Source: Desulfobacteraceae bacterium
GTDB lineage: Bacteria > Desulfobacterota > Desulfobacteria > Desulfobacterales > Desulfobacteraceae
NCBI GenBank assembly: GCA_004796375.1
Contig: QZLA01000010.1
Coordinates: forward strand, 1 to 34,978
DNA: 34,978 nt
Direction: 5' to 3'
Made by a program: the position numbers and the translations under genes. The notes beneath the pieces were generated by a model, which ran no database searches, was not told where the DNA came from, and saw nothing but the letters and a program-made list of their open reading frames with translations. Positions 1-6,407 of the stretch are shown one piece after another (within the stretch, counting starts at the first letter, position 1; each line of letters starts with the position of its first letter).

Positions 1-819
1 CCATCCACCGGTAACCCGACCCATGTCAGCCAGGGAGACGTCAATCAGGCCAGATGGGGCACCCATGGTGATCACGCCATCATTGCCATGACCGCATCCA
101 ACCACCAGGATGTTTTCAAAATTACGGTTGAGGCGTTCAACCTGGCCGAAACCTATCGCACGCCGGTGATCCTGCTGCTGGATGAGGTGATCGGCCATAT
201 GCGGGAAAAGCTTGAGATTCCGGAACCCGGTACGATTCCGGTGGTCCAGCGGCTGAGAACTTCAGTGAAAAAAGGGGTGGATTATCATCCCTACCTGCCC
301 CGGGAGGACGGGCGACTGCCCATGTCTGACTTCGGGGCCGAGCACCGGTACAATGTGACCGGGCTGTTCCATGATATGTGGGGGTTCCCGAGCAATAATC
401 CTGAACTGGTCTCGGAACTGCTTCACCACCTGGTGGATAAAATTGAAAACAATGTGAATGACATCTGCCGGTACAAGGAATACTGGCTGGACGATGCAGA
501 ATATATTCTGGTTTCCTATGGTTCTTCTGCCAGGTCCGCCATCCACCTGGCCAGGAACCGGAGGGCCAAAGGTGTTAAGATCGGTGTTCTTGAACTGCAG
601 ACCCTCTGGCCGTTCCCATCGGATCTGGTTCGGGAGAAATGTGCGGGTGCCCGGGCCGTGATTGTTGTGGAGATGAATATGGGCCAGGTACTGACCCAGG
701 TTAAAAATGCAGTGGACAACCCATATAATGTATTTCTGGCCAATCGAATCGACGGTCAGTTGATTACGCCGACAGATATCAAAACCCTGTTACGCGTGAT
801 CCAGGGCAAGGGGGTGTAA
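1..819 (+). CDS. korA: 2-oxoglutarate:ferredoxin oxidoreductase, alpha subunit (5' partial)
   Basis: The reading frame is open from base 1 and the true start lies outside the window; 272 residues of the C-terminal part are visible, against roughly 370-380 for the family. The visible start PSTGNPTHVSQGDVNQARWG and the later VILLLDEVIGHMREKLEIPEP stretch are typical of the alpha (pyrimidine-domain) subunit of 2-oxoacid:ferredoxin oxidoreductases of the KOR type. Such enzymes decarboxylate 2-oxoglutarate to succinyl-CoA and reduce ferredoxin, or run in reverse. The next gene starts one base after the stop, and korB and korC follow, so this is an operon. A small ferredoxin subunit (korD) often precedes korA but would be off the window. 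Substrate choice (2-oxoglutarate versus another 2-oxoacid) is inferred from overall resemblance and subunit order, not proven. Confidence 0.9.
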   Translation, partial: PSTGNPTHVSQGDVNQARWGTHGDHAIIAMTASNHQDVFKITVEAFNLAETYRTPVILLLDEVIGHMREKLEIPEPGTIPVVQRLRTSVKKGVDYHPYLPREDGRLPMSDFGAEHRYNVTGLFHDMWGFPSNNPELVSELLHHLVDKIENNVNDICRYKEYWLDDAEYILVSYGSSARSAIHLARNRRAKGVKIGVLELQTLWPFPSDLVREKCAGARAVIVVEMNMGQVLTQVKNAVDNPYNVFLANRIDGQLITPTDIKTLLRVIQGKGV

Positions 820-820
820 G

Positions 821-1645
821 ATGAGCAAGAAAAATTATGATGTCACCGGCTATATCCGACAGCGGTTTTTCCCGCAGATGTGGTGCCCGGGATGCGGCCA
901 CGGGACGGTTCTCGGTTCATTGCTCAGAGCGGTCAAAGAGCTGGATCTGGACAAAAACGAAATTGTCATGACTTCAGGAATCGGTTGTTCTTCAAGAATC
1001 TCAGGGTATGTTGATTTTCACTCCCTGCACACCATTCACGGCCGGGCCCTGGCATTTGCCACGGGTGTCAAGCTCTCCAAGCCCTCCCTGACCGCCATTG
1101 TGCCCATGGGAGACGGTGATGCGCTGGCCATCGGAGGGAACCACTTTATCCATGCCGCCCGGAGAAATATTGACATCACCGCCATCGTGATGAACAACCG
1201 GATTTACGGCATGACCGGCGGCCAGTTTTCCCCCCTTTCCGGACCGGGTAAACGAGCAACCACAGCTCCCTACTCGACCATTGACCGGAACTTTGATGTG
1301 GTGGACCTGTCCGTGAGCGCTGGTGCGACATTTGTGGCCCGCTCAACCGTATACCATCCCCAGGAAAGTATCGATCTGATCAAGAGAGCGATCCGGCACA
1401 AGGGATTTTCCGTGGTGGAGATCCTGTCCCAGTGTCCCACCCATTTCGGCCGTAAAAACAAAGTCGGCGGTGCGGTGGAGATGCTTGAGTATTACAAGCA
1501 GCGGACGGTCAAGATCGGATCTAAAAAACTTGAAAAAGATCCGACCTTGATCCAGCGGGGAATTTTTGTCGATAACTCGGAGGTCCCTGAATATTGTGAC
1601 GCCTATGATCTGGTCATCGAAAAGGCAATGAAAGGGAAAAGATAA
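821..1645 (+). CDS. korB: 2-oxoglutarate:ferredoxin oxidoreductase, beta (TPP-binding) subunit
   Basis: A 274-aa protein of normal length for KOR beta subunits. Visible landmarks are WCPGCGHG (Cys22, Cys25) with Cys56 in TSGIGCSSR, which are cluster-ligand candidates, and the thiamine pyrophosphate/Mg motif from GDGDALAIGGNH (residues 97-108) to the NN pair near residue 125. This subunit binds TPP and carries the catalytic decarboxylation of the 2-oxoacid, passing electrons to ferredoxin. It begins one base after korA stops, and its own stop TAA overlaps the ATG of korC, so translation is probably coupled. Function is confident at family level; 2-oxoglutarate as substrate is inferred. Confidence 0.93.
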   Translation: MSKKNYDVTGYIRQRFFPQMWCPGCGHGTVLGSLLRAVKELDLDKNEIVMTSGIGCSSRISGYVDFHSLHTIHGRALAFATGVKLSKPSLTAIVPMGDGDALAIGGNHFIHAARRNIDITAIVMNNRIYGMTGGQFSPLSGPGKRATTAPYSTIDRNFDVVDLSVSAGATFVARSTVYHPQESIDLIKRAIRHKGFSVVEILSQCPTHFGRKNKVGGAVEMLEYYKQRTVKIGSKKLEKDPTLIQRGIFVDNSEVPEYCDAYDLVIEKAMKGKR

Positions 1646-2190
1646 TGGAACGTTCAAGATTGGTTTTTTCAGGCTCAGGCGGCCAGGGTGTGATCACGGC
1701 TGCCATCATTCTGGCCAAAGCCGCAGTCATTTATGAAGGGAAAAATGCCATACAGTCTCAAAGCTATGGTGCTGCTGCCAGAGGCGGGGCCACCAGAAGC
1801 GATGTCATCATATCCGAATCAGACATCTTTTTCCCCAAGGTAAACCAGCCCAATATCCTGGTGACCCTGACCCAGGAGGCTTACAACAAGTTTTCCGGAA
1901 TTATTCGACCGGGCGGTCTGCTGCTCGTGGACGGCAAGTATGTCAAACCGCAGAAAAAGGTGGATGCCAAGCACATCAGCCTGCCCTTGTACGACACCGT
2001 GATGAAAGAGATCGGCAAACCCATCGTGTTCAATATCTGCATGCTGGGCGCACTCATCGGCTTGTCCGAACTGCTCGAACCCGAATCCATCATCCGGGTC
2101 CTTGAAACCACGATCCCTGAAGATTTCATGGAGATGAATAAAAAAGCACTGGATCTGGGGCTGGCCATGGGTACTGAAAACCGGGTCTGA
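1645..2190 (+). CDS. korC: 2-oxoglutarate:ferredoxin oxidoreductase, gamma subunit
   Basis: A 181-aa protein starting FSGSGGQGVITAA, the signature N-terminus of the gamma domain of 2-oxoacid:ferredoxin oxidoreductases, followed by the QSQSYGAAARGGATRSDVIIS segment typical of KorC. The gamma domain contributes to CoA binding and complex assembly. The start ATG overlaps the korB stop by one base. A clear intrinsic terminator follows 26 bases after the stop, so korC is the last gene of the operon. Confidence 0.93.
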   Translation: MERSRLVFSGSGGQGVITAAIILAKAAVIYEGKNAIQSQSYGAAARGGATRSDVIISESDIFFPKVNQPNILVTLTQEAYNKFSGIIRPGGLLLVDGKYVKPQKKVDAKHISLPLYDTVMKEIGKPIVFNICMLGALIGLSELLEPESIIRVLETTIPEDFMEMNKKALDLGLAMGTENRV

Positions 2191-2215
2191 TATCACGACC
2201 GGCTTTATAATGATG

Positions 2216-2250
2216 AAAAAGGGACTGCCCAACCGGGAGGTCCCTTTTTT
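2216..2250. terminator. Intrinsic terminator, probably bidirectional, after korC
   Basis: A GGGAC/GTCCC stem (2221-2225 with 2240-2244) contains an inner CCC/GGG pairing (2228-2230 with 2235-2237). It is flanked by an A-run on the left (2216-2220) and a T-run on the right (2245-2251). The symmetry means it can terminate korABC from the left and the convergent 95-aa gene from the right. Confidence 0.8.
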
Positions 2251-2253
2251 TAT

Positions 2254-2541
2254 TTAATTGGTGATATCCGGTTGGTGATCCGCCTTTTTGGGAAATATCT
2301 CTTCGATATTTTTACCTTTGATTTTTTTCAGGCAATCGGTAATCGCTTCCTTTTCGTTGTTTCCAACGCCTTGGTAATCGGGTGTGGCGATAATATTGAC
2401 CAGATTGGGTACTGCAATAAAATTGGCCGCTAAATGGCCCTGAACCTTCTGGTGCACGTCAATGTATATCATCCTTCCTTCCCGGATCAGATTATACCGG
2501 ACAACCCGGGTGAGTACGTCATTTTGATGGAGATCCAGCAT
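2254..2541 (-). CDS. Small conserved-type protein of unknown function (95 aa)
   Basis: I do not recognise the family. The start ATG has a good ribosome binding site (GGGGAG, six bases before the ATG) and a plausible promoter upstream at 2592-2619, and the gene runs into the shared terminator at 2216-2250, which together support a real gene. The product is soluble with no membrane segment or signal peptide. It contains a mixed beta-strand segment (RMIYIDVHQKVQGHLAANF) followed by a Lys/Glu-rich C-terminus. It is transcribed convergently to korABC and divergently from the PLP decarboxylase gene. No function can be assigned. Confidence 0.65.
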   Translation of the reverse strand: MLDLHQNDVLTRVVRYNLIREGRMIYIDVHQKVQGHLAANFIAVPNLVNIIATPDYQGVGNNEKEAITDCLKKIKGKNIEEIFPKKADHQPDITN

Positions 2542-2591
2542 CTTTTTCTCCCCAAGGTCCCCAGACCTTTAAAATTTTTTATGATCATGCC

Positions 2592-2619
2592 ATTATAACA
2601 ATTGACTATTCAATCTCAA
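2592..2619 (-). promoter_or_regulatory. Predicted sigma-70 promoter for the 95-aa gene
   Basis: On the minus strand, TTGAGA (2614-2619) is separated by 16 bases from a perfect TATAAT (2592-2597). Expected transcription start is near 2585, giving a leader of about 45 bases before the ATG at 2541. Consensus match only. Confidence 0.55.
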
Positions 2620-2685
2620 AACAGGTAAGAGCTGTTGTCATGAATTTGAAAAGATATACCAAAGAATAGCGGAAAAACAAAGCCC

Positions 2686-4320
2686 ATGTCCCCAGATGAA
2701 AGAAAACCCCAACTTGTTGCAGACTGGCAGAGCCTTCAGAGGATATTCATCCGCCCCGAGGATGAGGCCAGCAAGAAGACCCTGGTCAAATATATGGAGC
2801 AGATCCTCTTCGGCCTCCACGACTTTCTAAACCAGCATGTCGGGGTAACCGAAGAGATCAGCCTGGTCAGGCTGGCTGAAGAGTATACGGACACCATCAT
2901 TAATAAAAATCCCCAAAAAAAGCTGGGAGATGTGATATCCGATATCATCAATGAGATCGCGCCAAGGGCAGTCAATGTGGCCTCCCCTTATTTTATCGGG
3001 CACATGACCTCTGCGATCCCCTTTTTTATGGTCCATCTCAAGGCGATCACCGCGGCGTTGAACCAGAATGTGATCAAACTTGAAACCAGCAAGGTCCTGT
3101 CCGTTCTTGAAAAGCAGATTCTTGCCAAGATCCACCGCTTGATCTTTAAATTTGATCACGCGTTTTATGATACCCATGTCCAGAACGTTGACACCTCTTT
3201 GGGTGTATTTACCACCGGCGGGACCACGGCCAATATCACGGCATTGTGGGTTGCACGCAACCGGCTTTTCACTCCCTGCAGCGGTTTTGAAAGCATTGAA
3301 AAGGATGGCCTGTTAAAGGCGATGAAAACCCATGACCTGGAACGCATTGTTATTCTGGTGTCCCGGCGCGGGCATTTTTCCTTGAAAAAAGCAGGCGGCA
3401 TCCTGGGTATCGGCAGTGATAATATCATTCCGGTGGATGTGGATGATCATCACCGGGTTGACTTAAAAAAAATGGGACGGATGCTCCATGAATGTCACCT
3501 GGATCCCCACACCCGGGTGGCTGCCGTTGTCGGTATTGCCGGTGCCACAGAGACCGGTATTGTTGATCCGCTGCCCGCTCTTGCCGACCTGTGTGACCGA
3601 TATGGTATCCATTTTCACGTGGATGCGGCCTGGGGAGGTCCGGTCCTGCTGTCAGAACAGTACAATCATCTGCTGACGGGTATCGAGCGGGCGGATTCCG
3701 TCACCATTGACAGCCACAAACAGTTTTACATGCCCATGACCAGCGGTATGGTTTATTTTAAAGATCCCCACGTGATGGATCACATTGTCTATCATGCCAG
3801 CTATGTCAATCGGCCTGGCAGTGTGGATCTGGGAATCAAAACCCTGGAAGGATCACGGGAAGCCAATTCCCTGATTCTGGATTCTGCCCTCAAGATCATG
3901 GGAACACGAGGTTACGGTCTCATGATTGATCACGGCATCCGGACCGCCCGCCATTTTGCCGATGAAATTAATAAACGGGATATGTTCGACCTGGTCACGG
4001 CTCCTGAGCTCAATATTCTCACCTACCGACTGATACCACCGTCAACCCGGCAGCGTTTGAGACAGGCCGACCCTGACCTTAAAACTGAAATCAATCAGCA
4101 GCTGGACCGGATCAATATTACGATTCAACGACGGCAACGGGAGGCTGGAAAGAGCTTTGTATCCCGTACCCGGTTAAAAATCAGACCTGAGGACCACCAT
4201 GATATTGTGGTGTTGCGCTCCGTCATTATGAATCCCATGACCCATATGGGCATCATACTTGAAATCCTGGACGAGCAGGAGGCGATTTTCGAGAGCCTCA
4301 AAGAACGCCTTAGCGAATAG
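2686..4320 (+). CDS. panP: PLP-dependent decarboxylase, probable aspartate 1-decarboxylase (PanP-like)
   Basis: A 544-aa group II pyridoxal-phosphate decarboxylase. The PLP contacts are visible: Asp313 in HVDAAWGG and the Schiff-base lysine Lys345 in DSHKQFYMP. The N-terminal part (FIGHMTSAIPFFM, residues about 104-116; TTGGTTANITALW, about 177-189) also fits the glutamate/aspartate decarboxylase fold. Length and overall layout resemble the PanP family, proposed to make beta-alanine from aspartate for pantothenate/CoA in bacteria without the pyruvoyl enzyme PanD. A glutamate or tyrosine decarboxylase is the main alternative, because substrate cannot be read from motifs. It appears to be a single-gene unit; the ribosome binding site is weak (GGAA, about 11 bases upstream). 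It is cytoplasmic, with no membrane segments. Short tandem repeats follow the stop codon. Confidence 0.8.
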   Translation: MSPDERKPQLVADWQSLQRIFIRPEDEASKKTLVKYMEQILFGLHDFLNQHVGVTEEISLVRLAEEYTDTIINKNPQKKLGDVISDIINEIAPRAVNVASPYFIGHMTSAIPFFMVHLKAITAALNQNVIKLETSKVLSVLEKQILAKIHRLIFKFDHAFYDTHVQNVDTSLGVFTTGGTTANITALWVARNRLFTPCSGFESIEKDGLLKAMKTHDLERIVILVSRRGHFSLKKAGGILGIGSDNIIPVDVDDHHRVDLKKMGRMLHECHLDPHTRVAAVVGIAGATETGIVDPLPALADLCDRYGIHFHVDAAWGGPVLLSEQYNHLLTGIERADSVTIDSHKQFYMPMTSGMVYFKDPHVMDHIVYHASYVNRPGSVDLGIKTLEGSREANSLILDSALKIMGTRGYGLMIDHGIRTARHFADEINKRDMFDLVTAPELNILTYRLIPPSTRQRLRQADPDLKTEINQQLDRINITIQRRQREAGKSFVSRTRLKIRPEDHHDIVVLRSVIMNPMTHMGIILEILDEQEAIFESLKERLSE

Positions 4321-4321
4321 T

Positions 4322-4380
4322 ACGCCTGCCTTGACGGCTAAAGCGCCTGCTTGACGGCTGGAACGCCTGGCCGACGTAGG
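4322..4380. repeat. Three imperfect ~20-bp tandem repeats just after panP
   Basis: Three units of about 18-21 bases share the pattern CGCCTG-C-TTGACGGCT (starting near 4323, 4344 and 4364). The third is degraded to CGCCTGGCCGACGTAGG. Copies 1 and 2 are nearly identical. They lie directly behind the panP stop codon and end before the inverted repeat at 4434-4478. No coding capacity or known element was recognised. Confidence 0.6.
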
Positions 4381-4433
4381 GTGAGCTAAAGTTGCCGGAT
4401 CAGACCCTTATCACGAGTCAGGTGCACAAATCA

Positions 4434-4478
4434 GGGTTCAGAGGGCATCAGCTGATTGATCTGCTCCCGCCTGAACCC
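4434..4478. repeat. Inverted repeat downstream of the zinc-ribbon gene
   Basis: GGGTTCAG (4434-4441) is an exact reverse complement of CTGAACCC (4471-4478), with a 29-base loop that itself contains the palindrome ATCAGCTGAT. It lies 12 bases beyond the stop of the minus-strand zinc-ribbon gene and could act as a transcript end, but neither strand has a T-run, so a classical intrinsic terminator is not supported. Confidence 0.45.
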
Positions 4479-4489
4479 CGCTTCATGAA

Positions 4490-4663
4490 TCAGCAGTCGA
4501 TGTACTGTGCCGGAATGATATCATCCGTGAGAGAGTTGAGAAGTTCATCCGGAATCGGATGCTCCTTGGGCGATTTATAATCTCTGTCCCATCCGCAAAC
4601 CGGGCAAATATTGTAGTCTGCAGGTAAGAGATTGCCGCAATCCAAACACGTTTCCTTTTGCAT
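4490..4663 (-). CDS. Small zinc-ribbon protein (57 aa)
   Basis: This gene is too short for many ORF cutoffs. The minus-strand ATG at 4663 has a near-perfect ribosome binding site (AAGGAG, about six bases upstream). The protein begins MQKETCLDCGNLLPADYNIC and continues PVCGWDRDY: two Cys pairs (Cys6/Cys9 and Cys20/Cys23, both C-x2-C) forming a zinc ribbon or rubredoxin-like knuckle, then an acidic tail ending IPAQYIDC. The spacing of the pairs (10 residues) is much shorter than in rubredoxin (about 29), so a zinc-binding role is more likely than electron transfer. A predicted promoter lies at 4782-4809. Its role is unknown; such proteins often work as small regulators or protein-binding modules. 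Confidence 0.7.
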   Translation of the reverse strand: MQKETCLDCGNLLPADYNICPVCGWDRDYKSPKEHPIPDELLNSLTDDIIPAQYIDC

Positions 4664-4964
4664 AGCGTCTCCTTTCCTGTTTATTGGGTTGTCAGGCTGC
4701 TGTTTGCCGAATGTTTCAGGTGCAGCCCTTTGTCGGTAAAAGAACTTTACACGACATCCGTTAAGATTGTATTTGCTTAGTAAAATAATTCAGTTTTGAG
4801 AGCTGTCAAGGGGTGGAAAATCCCGAAACCCCTTACAGTCAAAGCTTACAGCACATAAACCGGCAATAAAACTAACGGCTTACCTTTTTTTTTGTGAAAA
4901 TTTTTGTTAATAAACGGGTCTGTAAATAATCTAATTAACGCCAATTATGAATAAGGATAGAATT
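4664..4964. other. Divergent intergenic region between zinc-ribbon gene and sulfite reductase gene
   Basis: About 300 non-coding bases carry the leader and promoter of the minus-strand zinc-ribbon gene and the upstream region of the plus-strand sulfite reductase gene. The latter is AT-rich (4880-4946) with no clear -35/-10 pair. A hairpin AAGGGGT (4808-4814)/ACCCCTT (4828-4834) overlaps the -35 element of the minus-strand promoter and could be an operator. No T-run follows it on either strand. Confidence 0.5.
4782..4809 (-). promoter_or_regulatory. Predicted sigma-70 promoter for the zinc-ribbon gene
   Basis: On the minus strand a perfect TTGACA (4804-4809) is followed after 16 bases by TATTTT (4782-4787). 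The expected leader is about 110 bases. The -35 box lies in the hairpin 4808-4834, so regulation by a DNA-binding protein is possible. Consensus match only. Confidence 0.5.
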
Positions 4965-5621
4965 ATGCTGAAACTAGGTGAAAAAGGCGCCATCCCCCAG
5001 GCTGAAAAAGGCATTTATGCCATTGCTCCCCATATCCCCTGTGGTCTTGTCACCCCGGATCTTCTCCGCCGGATTGCCGATGTGGCTGAGAAGTATGAGG
5101 TCTCTGCCGTTAAGATTACCGGAGCCACACGGATTGCCATTGTGGGCCTGAAAGAGGAGGATATTGATAATGTATGGGAGGAACTGGGCCTGGACAAAGG
5201 TGCGGCCGTGGGGCTGTGTGTCCGCAGTATCCGCACCTGCCCCGGAGACACATTTTGTAAGATCGGAAAGCAGGATGCCCTGAAAATCGGCATGGCTCTG
5301 GATAAGAAATACCATGCATATGAGTTGCCGGGTAAATTCAAAATGGCGGTATCCGGGTGTCATCTGAGCTGCTCGGAATCATGGGTCAGGGATGTCGGAC
5401 TGATCGGTAAAAAAGACGGATGGACCCTGACCATCGGCGGTAATGTCGGATCCCAACCCCGCATCGGGCAGGAATTGATCGACGGCCTGGATGATGACCA
5501 GGTCCTTGAAGCCGTTGACAAAGTGGTCAGTCACTACAAGGAACATGCCAAGCCTGGTGAGCGGCTGGGTAAATTGATCGAGCGCGTTGGACTGGATGGA
5601 TTCAAGCGGTGTGTGGGCTGA
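4965..5621 (+). CDS. Small assimilatory-type sirohaem sulfite reductase
   Basis: A protein of about 24 kDa (218 aa) containing one sirohaem/4Fe-4S half-domain. The ligand motif is C-x5-C (Cys92-PGDTF-Cys98) then C-x3-C (Cys132-HLS-Cys136). This matches the low-molecular-weight, low-spin assimilatory-type sulfite reductases of sulfate reducers, roughly half the size of the dissimilatory DsrA/DsrB subunits. These reduce sulfite to sulfide with six electrons in vitro; the physiological role is debated. I chose the ATG at 4965, preceded by AAGGAT at a 6-base spacing. An earlier in-frame ATG at 4947 lacks a ribosome binding site. The gene stands alone, and two competing hairpins follow it (5626-5686). 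Confidence 0.88.
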   Translation: MLKLGEKGAIPQAEKGIYAIAPHIPCGLVTPDLLRRIADVAEKYEVSAVKITGATRIAIVGLKEEDIDNVWEELGLDKGAAVGLCVRSIRTCPGDTFCKIGKQDALKIGMALDKKYHAYELPGKFKMAVSGCHLSCSESWVRDVGLIGKKDGWTLTIGGNVGSQPRIGQELIDGLDDDQVLEAVDKVVSHYKEHAKPGERLGKLIERVGLDGFKRCVG

Positions 5622-5625
5622 CCCG

Positions 5626-5686
5626 GATGACCGGTATGTATGCGCTTGCGCCGGTCATCATGATTTTCCGGCAGCAGCGCATACAT
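5626..5686 (+). terminator. Two overlapping, mutually exclusive hairpins after the sulfite reductase gene
   Basis: Hairpin 1 pairs GATGACCGG (5626-5634) with CCGGTCATC (5651-5659) and is followed by a short T4 run (5664-5667). Hairpin 2 pairs ATGTATGCGC (5636-5645), which lies in the loop of hairpin 1, with GCGCATACAT (5677-5686). They cannot form together without a pseudoknot. The simplest reading is an imperfect terminator or 3'-end element; an attenuator-like switch is a weaker alternative. Confidence 0.45.
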
Positions 5687-5702
5687 CCCTCCTTGATCGT
5701 AT

Positions 5703-5736
5703 CCGTGCCGGTCAGATAGAGATCTGATCGGTACGG
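5703..5736. terminator. Strong 15-bp hairpin at the 3' end of the selenoprotein gene
   Basis: CCGTGCCGGTCAGAT (5703-5717) pairs over 15 positions (two G-T pairs) with ATCTGATCGGTACGG (5722-5736) around an AGAG loop. It begins immediately next to the stop codon of the minus-strand selenoprotein gene (5737). No T-run follows on the minus strand, so it is either a non-canonical terminator or a transcript-stabilising 3' stem. Confidence 0.6.
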
Positions 5737-6069
5737 TTATCCCTGATCATAAATCGACTCATTGAATCCGATATAGATGGCGTCACCGGTTTGAACCGTT
5801 GGTGCACGCAGGTTTCCGGTACGCCCGAGAGCCGCACTGAGGATTTCTGCTTTATTCTCCTCCAGGGGTTCATATTCAAGGGTCTTCTTTCCTTTGCCGA
5901 TATAGACTTTTCCGGCAGCAGATATGATATCCCATGCCTTGTCCTGTTCAAGCTTTTCCTTCCTGGCATCAGAAATATTTTTCATCTCTATCCCCTTCTG
6001 CTCAAACAACTTTTGAGCCTTTTCGCAGGATTTTCACCCTTTTCTGTAATAGGTCCATTGAATATCCAT
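5737..6069 (-). CDS. ArsC-like thioredoxin-fold selenoprotein (in-frame UGA = selenocysteine)
   Basis: A standard reading gives only an open frame from a TTG at 6009 (90 aa). Continuing upstream through one TGA (6034-6036) reaches an ATG at 6069 with an excellent ribosome binding site (AAGGAGG about five bases upstream) and adds MDIQWTYYRKGUKSCEKAQK in the same frame. The full product is 110 aa with selenocysteine at position 12 in a U-x-x-C redox motif (U12, C15). This sits at the beta1-alpha1 junction where ArsC/Spx-like proteins place their catalytic Cys. The rest (DARKEKLEQDKAWDII; LGRTGNLRAPTV; IGFNESIYDQ) matches the ArsC-family (seleno)protein group as I recall it. A SECIS-like hairpin lies just downstream of the UGA. 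Function is probably a thiol/selenol redox or reductase role; arsenate as substrate is not established. Confidence 0.85.
6000..6018 (-). promoter_or_regulatory. Putative bacterial SECIS element
   Basis: On the minus strand GCTCAAA (6018-6012) pairs exactly with TTTGAGC (6006-6000) around the five-base loop AGTTG. The stem starts 15 bases after the UGA (6036-6034), and the loop carries the GU expected for SelB recognition. Bacterial SECIS hairpins lie inside the coding region at about this distance. Structure read by eye; not folded computationally. Confidence 0.65.
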
Positions 6070-6407
6070 GTACACCTCCTTAAACGTATCATCTGATGGG
6101 TATTGCCCGGCTGAAACCTCACCATCGAGGTCAGAGCCATGTTTGTGTCAAATCTAACCTTTCAATAATCATACCAAATTACACATACGCTTGGTTGCGT
6201 TGACACAAGGGTCTCTTCCGTCAAAACAGATACACATGTGTTTCACTCTGAACACTATGGTTGTATCGATTTCGCCCCAGACCATAGATCATGCCTTTTC
6301 ATAACGTTTTTCTAACACGCTTTTAATATACTGAACATACAATTGCCGGATATGATCAACCGGTATCAATAAGACAAGAATCCATGATACAAGAAGGTGT
6401 AAACAAT
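6070..6407. other. Divergent intergenic region between selenoprotein gene and ppk1
   Basis: About 340 non-coding bases should contain the promoters of the minus-strand selenoprotein gene and of ppk1. TTGACA-like words occur on both strands (6200-6205 plus; 6147-6152 minus), but neither has a good -10 at normal spacing. An AT-rich TAATATACT (6324-6332) may serve as the ppk1 -10. I found no hidden ORF, RNA gene or terminator. Confidence 0.5.

Noticed and set aside
4321..4380. CRISPR-like array
   Set aside because: Only three degenerate units with no spacers; no cas genes in the window.
4392..4580. 62-aa plus-strand ORF after panP
   Set aside because: No ribosome binding site and it is antisense to the better supported zinc-ribbon gene.
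5737..6009. A 90-aa protein starting at TTG 6009
   Set aside because: No ribosome binding site; the frame extends through a UGA to an ATG with an excellent site, and the N-terminal redox motif is only complete in the longer version.
6200..6228. TTGACA at 6200 as ppk1 promoter
   Set aside because: No acceptable -10 at 16-18 bases and about 180 bases from the start.
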